Origin: Candidatus Poribacteria bacterium
GTDB taxonomy: Bacteria > Poribacteria > WGA-4E > WGA-3G
Direction of reading: 5' to 3'
NCBI GenBank assembly: GCA_022394775.1
Contig: JAGFCB010000126.1
Span: 1 to 38,729, forward strand
DNA length: 38,729 nt
Shown: one piece after another, positions 1-7,064 of the stretch
Layout of the letters: each line of letters starts with the position of its first letter
Numbering within the stretch: the first letter of the stretch is position 1
Made by a program: the position numbers and the translations under genes
Notes under the pieces: model-generated
What the model was told of the DNA's origin: nothing
The model's database searches: none
What the model saw: the letters and a program-made list of their open reading frames with translations, nothing else

Positions 1-90
1 ACGCACGAAACGCTTTCAGCCTTATGCTATTCTAACCCAAGTTGCTACTAATGGTTTTGAGCGTTTCAATACAGTTTTTCAGACACTTCC

Positions 91-154
91 CACCCCAGAG
101 GGGTGATATATCTATAGAAAACGGTGTATTTAACTCTTGCACTCCAGCGGAGTG
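91..154. repeat. pair of short palindromes with A/T-rich tails
   Basis: Two 15-nt palindromes, CACCCC-aga-GGGGTG at 91-105 and CACTCC-agc-GGAGTG at 140-154, lie 35 bp apart. Each is followed by a similar A/T-rich tail (ATATATCTATA and CTATATGTATA). The arms differ by compensatory changes while length and tail are kept, so they look like two copies of one repeat type. Positions 1-183 show no convincing gene. Confidence 0.5.
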
Positions 155-183
155 CTATATGTATAAACAGGTGGCAACTTGTG

Positions 184-621
184 CTATTCTGGCGAGTTAT
201 CGGATAATTGCGCTGCAGATAAATGATAGATGCCATAAATGCCTGCAACGATCAGGACGATCCCGACACCTGCTAATCCGCGCCGCACCCAGACAGGTTG
301 CAAAAAAACGGGTAAGCCGACAGTGAACCAACGCGGCTGAAGGAGTTCTGACATAGCGATGCTAAAATAAAGCACGCCGTAAGCGATCAGACCGATGTCG
401 CTCGCGAGTTCCTGTTTTAGGGATGTAACCGGGAGTCTGAAGGGGTTCAGAAGATAATCACCGGAAAAAATTAGCGTGATCCCTACAGCCAGAAAGGCAG
501 TCAGAATCACATGCGGATACCCTGAATGCCAGAGTGTTACCAATAAGGCGATACTGATACACCCTAATAGAACGCTCATCACGCCTTGCATAATCTGATA
601 ACTTCTATTTTGTGAGATCAT
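184..621 (-). CDS. small multi-pass membrane protein, unknown function
   Basis: A 145-residue hydrophobic protein with about four predicted membrane segments (roughly residues 10-30, 37-55, 74-92 and 110-133), with basic residues between the third and fourth. No family is recognised. The ATG start lies 11 bp after the stop of the DppB-type permease gene on the same strand, so it is probably the last cistron of that transcript in the window. Whether it works with the transporter cannot be told; it lacks the EAA loop of an ABC permease and is not the missing DppC partner. Hydropathy and length support a real gene rather than a shadow frame. Confidence 0.6.
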   Translation of the reverse strand: MISQNRSYQIMQGVMSVLLGCISIALLVTLWHSGYPHVILTAFLAVGITLIFSGDYLLNPFRLPVTSLKQELASDIGLIAYGVLYFSIAMSELLQPRWFTVGLPVFLQPVWVRRGLAGVGIVLIVAGIYGIYHLSAAQLSDNSPE

Positions 622-632
622 TTTCTACTTTC

Positions 633-1613
633 TTATTCAAATCGGATACGCGGATCAACTAAAGTATAACTAATATCGGTAAGTAACAAACCGATAATAT
701 ACAGCACAGAAACCAGATAAACCATACTGCGCACAATCGCAAAATCTTGGGCTTGAATCGCTTCAATTATAAAACTTCCCAAACCCGGAATCGCGAAAAA
801 CGCCTCCATCACCAAACCGCCCATAATGAGAAACGGAATCGACAAAACGACGTTCGTTAGAATCGGGATCATAGCATTCTTCAGCGCGTGTTTGAAGAGG
901 ACACCCGTTTCGCTCACACCTTTCGCACGTGCCGTGCGCACATAATCACGATTTACCTCTTCAAGGAATATCGTTCGGTAAAAGCGGATCCCACCCCCAA
1001 TACCAGCGATGACACCGATGACTACAGGTAGGATTACAAACTTCAGCATATCCGTACCCGTATCATAGCCAGAAATAGGGAAAAGTCGCAATATTTTTCC
1101 GAATACCCACTGACCCCCAATAATATAGAACAGTTGGGAAACAGACATAACGATCACCGCAACAATCGTTCCCCAGAAATCGACGTAGGTCGCTCGGTAG
1201 TAAGCCACAATCATTGAAACCGTTATGTTCACCATCAGCCCGATTAACAGTGTGGGTATAGTAATAGCGAGACTCGGCCACATGCGCTGCGCGACCTGTG
1301 AGGTGATATTGATATTATTTGCATCTGAAGTCCCAAAATCGAAGACGAAAAGCTTCACCGATTTCTGATAGAAAATCGTCTCTGTAAAGTGCGAGATGCC
1401 AGATGCCTCTGTATTGAACCACAGCGGCAGATGATAACCGTTCTGTTTTTTCCAATTCTCGACATCTTGCTGCGTAACATTCTTCTCACCGAGAATCTGC
1501 CGCGCCATCTGGTCTGGTGAATTGACGACAAAAAAGAGTAAAAAAACAATGAGATTCACGCCTATTAAAATAGGGATCGCATAAAAAATTCGTCGAATAA
1601 TATAAGTAATCAC
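633..1613 (-). CDS. peptide/nickel-type ABC transporter permease (DppB/OppB family)
   Basis: This 326-residue integral membrane protein is one of the two permease subunits of a dipeptide/oligopeptide-type importer. It starts MITYIIRRIFYAIPIL, the usual first helix of DppB/OppB proteins, followed by a long periplasmic segment (about residues 30-100) and five more helices. The cytoplasmic EAA-type loop that contacts the ATPase is visible near residues 225-255 (RTARAKGVSETGVLFKHAL). It ends in VDPRIRFE, typical of the family. The binding-protein gene lies upstream on the same strand across a 318-bp gap. The partner permease DppC and the ATPases are not in the window. The substrate cannot be predicted. 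Confidence 0.93.
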   Translation of the reverse strand: MITYIIRRIFYAIPILIGVNLIVFLLFFVVNSPDQMARQILGEKNVTQQDVENWKKQNGYHLPLWFNTEASGISHFTETIFYQKSVKLFVFDFGTSDANNINITSQVAQRMWPSLAITIPTLLIGLMVNITVSMIVAYYRATYVDFWGTIVAVIVMSVSQLFYIIGGQWVFGKILRLFPISGYDTGTDMLKFVILPVVIGVIAGIGGGIRFYRTIFLEEVNRDYVRTARAKGVSETGVLFKHALKNAMIPILTNVVLSIPFLIMGGLVMEAFFAIPGLGSFIIEAIQAQDFAIVRSMVYLVSVLYIIGLLLTDISYTLVDPRIRFE

Positions 1614-1931
1614 TTCTTATAGTAAATCCTATAATTATTTGCACACATGGTAGGCTCGTAGGGGCTGGGTTACCCAGCCCCATAAGTGTCAATTTAAGAA
1701 AAAATAACCGTCCCAGACCTCAGACTGGTAGGTTCGGTTTCCTAACCGAACCGGAGCCTACGCGAAAATCTTGACGACTTCAAAAACTTCTTCAGTCCCG
1801 TAGGGACGGCATCTTTGTAGAAGAATGTTAGATCCAGGAATCAAGCCCCGTAGGGGCGGCATCTATAAAGACGCTCTTTCAACTCACGCCGTTTCTGTTC
1901 GTAAAGTTTGAAACCCCGTTTCTAACAAAAT
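1614..1931. repeat. 318-bp intergenic gap filled with short palindromic repeats
   Basis: There is no gene between the binding-protein and permease genes. From left to right it holds: a 10+1+10 palindrome (arms GGGGCTGGGT and ACCCAGCCCC, 1661-1681) followed by the tail ATAAGTGTCAATTT (1682-1695), which recurs at 6394-6407; a palindrome with arms GGTTCGGTT/AACCGAACC (1731-1752) that recurs near 6870 and 6907; and two direct repeats of CCCGTAGGG(A/G)CGGCATCT (1797-1814 and 1847-1864). Because this lies inside a probable operon, the hairpins would be transcribed and could affect expression of the permease relative to the binding protein. Confidence 0.7.
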
Positions 1932-4142
1932 CTATTGCGGCTTTCGTTCCCGCTTCCAAATTGTGATAACAGCCGGAATCGTCCCTAAGATAAACACACC
2001 GAGGCACAGCCAGAGCGGCCAAACGACAGGGCGGTTCCACGCGTGTCGATCGTCCGACCGCCTTTTGGCATCGACCCGAAGATATTTGAGCGTCCCGCCG
2101 CCCAAAGAATTGGGTTTACTGTTTTTCACCCATTGATGCGATAAACCGAAACTGACGGGGTGAAACGTGAAAACCCACGGCGCATCACGCTGTATTAAGC
2201 GATGCATCTCACGAATATGTGCCAGCCGTTCCGGAGAATTCTCCATATTTTTCATCTCTTCAAAAAGTTGATTATACGCCGGGTTATCGTAGTTCGCAGC
2301 ATTTTCGCCATCATGTCGGACTTTACCGTTCGGACCGTAGAGAAGGAACAAAAAATTTTCTGCATCAGGATAGTCAGCATTCCATCCCCAAAAGATGAAT
2401 TGGAAATTCCCGTTTTTGACCTTGTCCCGAAAACGGTTGTAATCGGTGGTACGACTCTCCATCGTAATACCGAGTTGTTCTAATTTCTTCCGCATCCACG
2501 TCAGACGTGCCGTAGCACCTGCCGAATTCCACGTATTATCAAAAGAGATGATTAGCGGATTTCCTTTGCTATCCTGTCCACCCGGATAGCCAGCTTCTGC
2601 AAGGAGTCGGCGCGCTGCTTCAATGGATTTGCGAACTGGACGGTTTGTGTCTGCATCCCAATCGTACATGTAAGGGTTAATGCCTTGCTCGCCGGACTCA
2701 TAACCGAAGATACCCGGTGGCAGCGGACTATGGGACACAACACCGCGTCCGTTGAGAAAAATTTCAGTAAACTCCTCGTAATCCAAGGCTATTGAGACGG
2801 CTTGGCGGAGTTTCTGTTGCGCTGTGGTGTATCCACCCACCGTATCGTCTAACATATTGAAAGCGAGATAATAAGTTGTGGGGCGAACACTGGTCCGCAA
2901 GACAATATCCTTCGCTTTCAATGCCTCACTTGCCGCCGGATCGCCTGTATCGTTAAAGACAACCGCACTGTCAAACGTATCTGATGAGAGGCTCGAATGA
3001 TCGTAATAGCCTTGCAAGAACTTATTCCAACGCGGAATATATTCTTTTTCTAACTTATAGATAGCCTTTGGGATAAACGGAATAATTTCCCACGCGTCGT
3101 CCAAAAGTCCGGCTTCTCTATCCCCGATTTCACCGCTTGATGGATAGCGTTCCACCCGAAAATTCTCATTTTTGACAAGCACGATCTCTTTATGCGCAAT
3201 GAGGGTTTCCATGCGATAGGCACCCGTTCCGACAGGAAATCGATCGATCGTAATATTTCGCGCTTTGATAGCGGGTTGATTATAGAAACGGATCGCCTCT
3301 TCAGGCATCGGCGAAAAAAACGGCATCGCTAACCAATAAACAAACTGTGGATACTTCGCCTTTAGGGTGACTTGATAAGTGTACCGATCCACAACCTCTA
3401 CGCCAGGAAAAGGCGCGTCAGTCTGGGAATTTACGAGGGCAGTGGAATACGCTTCCATGCCGAGAATATAATCCTGCAATGTGCTGAGAATAGGACAAGA
3501 GAGACGCGGATCCGCCATCCGTTTAATTTGATAGACATAATCCGCTGCCGTCAGTTCACGCGTCCCTGTCATCGGGAAATCTTTAATCTCGCGAAAGCCC
3601 TTTAAATCGGCTTTTGTCAAGTTGTGATACCGCAACGCGCCACTTTCAGTTTTCGCAAAACACGGATGCGGCTGGAACATGATACCGGGGCGGATACGAA
3701 TCTCGTACACAGCGCGGGTAACAGATGCTGCAGATGCGCCTTGCGGTAGTTCCTTTCCGCTCGCGTCAAAATATCGGGGCTGCGGAACCGCCTCTGCCGT
3801 TAACGGAATCAATTCGTAGGGTCTTTTCAGATAATGATATTGTAGCGGCGGTTCATAAATCTGTTGGATAAACCTGTATTCATCAGAACTATAGGACACC
3901 GCAGGGTCAAAGTGTTTCGGTTCTTCGTCGAAGGTACTGTAATAAATTTCCTCGTCCTGTTCGGATTTCGGATACGGATTATTCGGGATGCCGCAGCTAA
4001 GAAAAAAAATCAGTACCATCAGCACCATAGCACACCTGCTTGAAACCGATGCCCTAAAATTGATCCGCTCTGCCGTGCAGTGGTTCTTCAATAGTTTTAT
4101 CATCTTCTCACTTTTTTGGTGAAACCAACACCTAAAACGCAT
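1932..4142 (-). CDS. ABC transporter extracellular solute-binding protein (SBP family 5), lipoprotein
   Basis: A large (up to 736 residues) peptide-type binding protein of the SBP_bac_5 family. Family marks include the early YSTFDEEPKHFDPA segment, KLRQAVSIALDYEEF in the middle and NFQFIFWGWNADYPDAENF towards the C-terminus. The N-terminal hydrophobic stretch ends in FFLSCG, a lipobox whose Cys would be lipidated. Unusually, the C-terminus adds a second hydrophobic helix (WPLWLCLGVFILGTIPAVI) and a basic tail, suggesting double anchoring. ATG 4142 overlaps the preceding gene by 11 bp; ATG 4103 gives a more normal signal peptide and may be the true start. The cognate permease is probably the downstream DppB-type gene. 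Confidence 0.9.
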   Translation of the reverse strand: MRFRCWFHQKSEKMIKLLKNHCTAERINFRASVSSRCAMVLMVLIFFLSCGIPNNPYPKSEQDEEIYYSTFDEEPKHFDPAVSYSSDEYRFIQQIYEPPLQYHYLKRPYELIPLTAEAVPQPRYFDASGKELPQGASAASVTRAVYEIRIRPGIMFQPHPCFAKTESGALRYHNLTKADLKGFREIKDFPMTGTRELTAADYVYQIKRMADPRLSCPILSTLQDYILGMEAYSTALVNSQTDAPFPGVEVVDRYTYQVTLKAKYPQFVYWLAMPFFSPMPEEAIRFYNQPAIKARNITIDRFPVGTGAYRMETLIAHKEIVLVKNENFRVERYPSSGEIGDREAGLLDDAWEIIPFIPKAIYKLEKEYIPRWNKFLQGYYDHSSLSSDTFDSAVVFNDTGDPAASEALKAKDIVLRTSVRPTTYYLAFNMLDDTVGGYTTAQQKLRQAVSIALDYEEFTEIFLNGRGVVSHSPLPPGIFGYESGEQGINPYMYDWDADTNRPVRKSIEAARRLLAEAGYPGGQDSKGNPLIISFDNTWNSAGATARLTWMRKKLEQLGITMESRTTDYNRFRDKVKNGNFQFIFWGWNADYPDAENFLFLLYGPNGKVRHDGENAANYDNPAYNQLFEEMKNMENSPERLAHIREMHRLIQRDAPWVFTFHPVSFGLSHQWVKNSKPNSLGGGTLKYLRVDAKRRSDDRHAWNRPVVWPLWLCLGVFILGTIPAVITIWKRERKPQ

Positions 4143-5088
4143 ACAAAGTTGTCAATGATACCAGAGGACCGAATTCAAAGGCATCCCGCTCCTCGTAGGT
4201 ACCATCGCGCAGCGCAGCACTATCGTCATAAAGCGTCTCTTGATGTAACGGGAGCGTTACAGTCAGAGACAAAGGAATGTTATAAGGTGTCCTAACGGAT
4301 GCACCAAACGATGCCATACCGAACAGAAGCCCCGTATTTTTGTCTACCTCACCTGCCCAATAAGCAAAAGATTGATAAATACCGAGGTAGCCTGCTTGCA
4401 ACGAAAGCCAATTGTTGAGACGGTAATTCAGACCCCCTGTGTAGGTAAGTTCTCTCGAACCGCGATACGTTTTGCTGTTTTCATAGAATGGGAATTTCCC
4501 GCGAATACTGGCATTCGCACCCAACCCTTTATAGACACGGAGACTGTAATGCAAATCAGTGATTGGATTGAAAGTACCAGTACCGAACTGGATGTGAAGA
4601 TGCTCAAGCCCAGCATCCCCTAACTTCCACGGATCCTCTTCCGTCTTACCAAACGGGATTGTTGTTCCAATACGCGCCATCAAGAAATCGTTTTCTATCA
4701 GCACACCTTGCGTTCTATAGCCTAAGAAAATATCCGAATCGGCGAAACCTATGTAAGTTTCATTCCGATGATGAATGTCACGATTACGCTCAATCGCTTG
4801 CAGCTCTAAAGGGGTGAGCGGATACTTAGGAAGCTCCTCAATCGTTGCCTCTTGCGTTTTGGTCTCGTACGGTATATTTGCCTCCACCATCCATTGAGAA
4901 TTGAGGTGATATTTCAATCCGACATCAACGCGAAAAACATTTAGCGTAACCTGATGGCGGTGCCGTGGAACACCTATTACTTCTCCATCTGGAGAAATCC
5001 CTTTTGTTTCAAAATGGCCACCTTGGGCATCAAACCAGCGCATCATACTGAAAGTACTTTGGAATTTCTTCAGTTCTCCTGAAGTCAA
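4132..5088 (-). CDS. outer-membrane beta-barrel-like protein (body of a frame-disrupted gene)
   Basis: The open frame gives 318 residues with alternating hydrophobic/polar strands, many aromatic residues and a C-terminal Phe (SLTTLYAF), as expected of outer-membrane barrels. No named family is recognised. The only start in this frame is a poor TTG at 5088 with no signal peptide. A perfect signal-peptide segment sits just upstream in the same frame (5140-5217), separated by two in-frame TGA codons at 5140-5142 and 5131-5133. The natural gene most likely began at ATG 5217, overlapping the reductase stop as ATGA, and the frame was lost by small indels in 5090-5145. It overlaps the binding-protein gene by 11 bp, which suggests the two were translated together. 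Confidence 0.7.
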   Translation of the reverse strand: MTSGELKKFQSTFSMMRWFDAQGGHFETKGISPDGEVIGVPRHRHQVTLNVFRVDVGLKYHLNSQWMVEANIPYETKTQEATIEELPKYPLTPLELQAIERNRDIHHRNETYIGFADSDIFLGYRTQGVLIENDFLMARIGTTIPFGKTEEDPWKLGDAGLEHLHIQFGTGTFNPITDLHYSLRVYKGLGANASIRGKFPFYENSKTYRGSRELTYTGGLNYRLNNWLSLQAGYLGIYQSFAYWAGEVDKNTGLLFGMASFGASVRTPYNIPLSLTVTLPLHQETLYDDSAALRDGTYEERDAFEFGPLVSLTTLYAF

Positions 5089-5139
5089 ACTGACTTCACC
5101 GATCCCACCGCGTGGAATGGCGGGATTGCTTCAGGCACC

Positions 5140-5217
5140 TCAGCTTTCTTGCGCAAAGCCGAGCGGGAGAAAGATAAATTGGAAACTCAACAGGATCGAG
5201 AGGATCCGAATAATCAT
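5140..5217 (-). pseudogene. orphaned signal peptide of the barrel protein
   Basis: ATG 5217-5215 opens a 25-codon frame beginning MIIRILSILL and ending GFAQES before TGA. It has a basic residue, a hydrophobic core and a plausible signal-peptidase site at GFA/Q. The ATG overlaps the stop of the upstream aldo/keto reductase (ATGA), as is normal for coupled genes. After the stop, a +1 frame reads EVPEAIPP for some ten codons before the body frame resumes (PRGGIGEVSL). So either two compensating indels or sequencing errors interrupted one gene, or expression needs recoding. I favour mutation or error. Confidence 0.65.
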
Positions 5218-6164
5218 AGTGGCGTATCCTCCGTTTCCAAATTGAGCCATTTCATTTCAGCATCGGAGAGGTCAAGTGCCATCGCACCGAGCGAGGAATC
5301 CATTTCATCTAAAGTCGCCGGCCCAACAATCGGAAAAACTGGGAACGAGATATTCAAGCAGTAAGCCAGAGAAACTTGAATCGGAGTATAGCCGTATTTT
5401 TCTCCTAATTTTTTTGCACGTGTGAGCCTTTCAAAGTTTTCGTCATTGTAATAGACGCGCACCATATCTCCATTATCTCGGTTCTCCGGTGTAAACGCAC
5501 CGCTAAAGAAGCCACGGGCTTGCGATGACCACGGCATCAACGGAAACTGGCTTTCCTGATGCCAAGCGCGCGCAGCAGCATCGACGCAAACGCACCCACC
5601 CCACATCGGCTCCATCGGCACAGCGAGGCTAATATTGTTACTACAAGAGACAAACCCCGCAAGCCCATTTTCGTCGGCATACCTGTTAGCCTCAATAATA
5701 CGCTCCGGTTGCCAGTTAGAAGCAGCAATTGCTCGGATACGTCCGGCACCTATTTCCGTGTTCAAGTAATCAATGATTGTACTGGCGGGGATTACCGGAT
5801 CATCGCGATGAAGCATGTAAAGGTCAATATAACCCACACGAAGCCGTGTGAGACTTTCATCAAGATCGGCTTTAAGCTCTTCAGGAGACAGGCGCGGGCG
5901 CGGCACACTGCCTTGCGGGTGTCCACCTTTATCAATAAGAAAAACATCGTCTCGGTTCCCACGTTGCCGCATCCAGAGCCCGATGAGCATCTCACTATCG
6001 CCGCCTCCATAGCCGTGTGCGGTGTCAAGCGCATTTCCGCCTGCTTCAAAAAACGCGTCAAGCATTTCAGTGCTGTAGTCAAATCTTGTGGGAGAAAACA
6101 TCATGGTACCCAGAATCAGGTGTGAGATGTCTTTGCTGACACCGGGAATCTTTATGTGTTTCAT
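5214..6164 (-). CDS. aldo/keto reductase
   Basis: A 316-residue TIM-barrel NAD(P)H-dependent oxidoreductase of the aldo/keto reductase superfamily. The catalytic tetrad is visible: Asp in LDTAHGYGGG with Tyr a few residues later, Lys in FLIDKGGH, and His in LYMLHRDDP. The C-terminal half has the nucleotide-binding segments AASNWQPERI and FPVFPIVGPATLDEM. The N-terminus MKHIKIPGVSKDISHLILGT is the normal first strand, supporting the ATG at 6164. The substrate is unknown. The gene appears to head a minus-strand series: its stop overlaps the start of the barrel-protein gene, then come the ABC binding protein and permease, which hints at uptake and reduction of a carbohydrate or peptide-like compound. 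Confidence 0.92.
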   Translation of the reverse strand: MKHIKIPGVSKDISHLILGTMMFSPTRFDYSTEMLDAFFEAGGNALDTAHGYGGGDSEMLIGLWMRQRGNRDDVFLIDKGGHPQGSVPRPRLSPEELKADLDESLTRLRVGYIDLYMLHRDDPVIPASTIIDYLNTEIGAGRIRAIAASNWQPERIIEANRYADENGLAGFVSCSNNISLAVPMEPMWGGCVCVDAAARAWHQESQFPLMPWSSQARGFFSGAFTPENRDNGDMVRVYYNDENFERLTRAKKLGEKYGYTPIQVSLAYCLNISFPVFPIVGPATLDEMDSSLGAMALDLSDAEMKWLNLETEDTPL

Positions 6165-6372
6165 TTACAAACAGTGTCCTTTTCTTCTTAAACGGGCATA
6201 CAAGTCCTGCCCTCTATAATTTATTTAGTCTACCATAGAATATATGGAAATTATAGCAGACTTCTCATCTAAAATCCAGAAGAAAATGTGTAAATAATAT
6301 GTTTGACATCAATGATCGGACTTCACCTAACCACATCATACATGTCAACTTATATAGGTGTCAATCCCCGCA

Positions 6373-6407
6373 GGTGCGGTTTCAAACCGCACCATAAGTG
6401 TCAATTT
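6373..6407. repeat. 21-nt palindrome plus 14-nt constant tail
   Basis: Arms GGTGCGGTTT (6373-6382) and AAACCGCACC (6384-6393) around one central base are followed directly by ATAAGTGTCAATTT. The geometry (10+1+10+14) is identical to 1661-1695, but the arms are unrelated in sequence. Confidence 0.75.
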
Positions 6408-6432
6408 CAGAAAAAACTGCTTCATGATACTG

Positions 6433-6672
6433 TAGGTTGGGTTGAACGGGACCACCAAAACCGTCCAAATCATAGAAAAACGAAACTTGTTCTATCCACA
6501 CTATAGCCACCAGAGACCCAGTGAAACCCAACGCTTTGGCTTTCACGCCTCCGGGATGCTGCGGGTATAAAGTTGGGTTTCACTGCATTCTTGATTGCGC
6601 TTAACGCTCTGTTGGATTTGCGGTATTTGGTGCGCCAACGTATACCTTCTCAACACCGTTCAACCCAACCTA
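6433..6672. mobile_element. putative MITE with 17-bp terminal inverted repeats
   Basis: The ends TAGGTTGGGTTGAACGG (6433-6449) and CCGTTCAACCCAACCTA (6656-6672) are perfect inverted repeats enclosing 206 bp. Inside is a second perfect inverted pair, CAGTGAAACCCAAC (6519-6532) and GTTGGGTTTCACTG (6572-6585). No ORF fits. No clear target-site duplication was seen, so transposition is inferred only from the architecture. Confidence 0.5.
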
Positions 6673-6767
6673 TGATGCTATGGTAGGAAACACGCCAAGT
6701 TTTCGCTCCTGATCTTCAGGGCATTCAATTGTCCATTTTTCGCTCGAATTTTCATCTCAGACCCGGT

Positions 6768-6937
6768 AGTTTCGGTTTTGCGGTGTACTCACCCCGGGGA
6801 ATGCCACACGGAGAACCTTCATACCGTTGATTCATGCGACGTGCATTCCTAACCGAACCGGATCCTTCCCGGTAGGTTCGGTTTCCTAACCGAACTGGAT
6901 CCTTCCCGGTAGGTTCGGTTTCCTAACCGAACCGGAT
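6768..6937. repeat. tandem 37-bp palindromic units with one split copy
   Basis: Two adjacent 37-bp units (6864-6900 and 6901-6937) differ at one base; each carries arms GGTTCGGTT/AACCGAAC(C/T). Upstream, a third copy looks split: its left arm (CCGGTAGTTTCGG, about 6773-6785) is separated from its right arm (CCTAACCGAACCGGAT, 6848-6863) by about 60 bp of unrelated sequence. Only three copies and no spacers, so this is not a CRISPR array. Confidence 0.65.
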
Positions 6938-7028
6938 CCTTGCAAAAAGCCGTGAAACTCAATAATTTCCTAAAATTGAATGACCCTGATGAGGCCCCCA
7001 AAAAATATCGCGATTATTGCGTATTTGT

Positions 7029-7058
7029 TTGACATTTTTCCACAGTTTCAAGTATATT
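7029..7058 (+). promoter_or_regulatory. sigma-70-type promoter of the Rpn-like gene
   Basis: TTGACA (7029-7034), 18-bp spacer, TATATT (7053-7058). The expected transcription start is around 7064-7066, on the ATG at 7065, and there is no Shine-Dalgarno sequence. Together these imply a leaderless mRNA. Confidence 0.65.
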
Positions 7059-7064
7059 ATATCT

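Larger units (their letters stand above)
6165..7028. other. repeat-rich intergenic region without genes
   Basis: About 860 bp with no credible coding frame. It contains a palindrome with a constant tail (6373-6407), a 240-bp segment bounded by 17-bp inverted repeats (6433-6672), and an array of GGTTCGG-type palindromes (6768-6937). This is the densest repeat cluster in the window and abuts the accessory Rpn and methyltransferase genes. Confidence 0.7.

Noticed and set aside
42..326. 94-codon plus-strand ORF at the left edge
   Set aside because: It crosses the palindrome pair and is antisense to the end of the small membrane-protein gene.
5559..6125. 188-codon plus-strand ORF
   Set aside because: It is antisense to the aldo/keto reductase, whose catalytic motifs are intact, and its product resembles nothing.
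6303..6506. 67-codon ORF in the repeat strip
   Set aside because: It runs through the 21-nt palindrome and the end of the MITE-like element and has no coding character.
6864..6937. CRISPR-like array
   Set aside because: The 37-bp units are directly adjacent with no spacers, are internally palindromic throughout, and there are no cas genes.
7017..7064. TTG start for the Rpn-like protein
   Set aside because: It lies upstream of the TTGACA/TATATT promoter and would translate the promoter itself.
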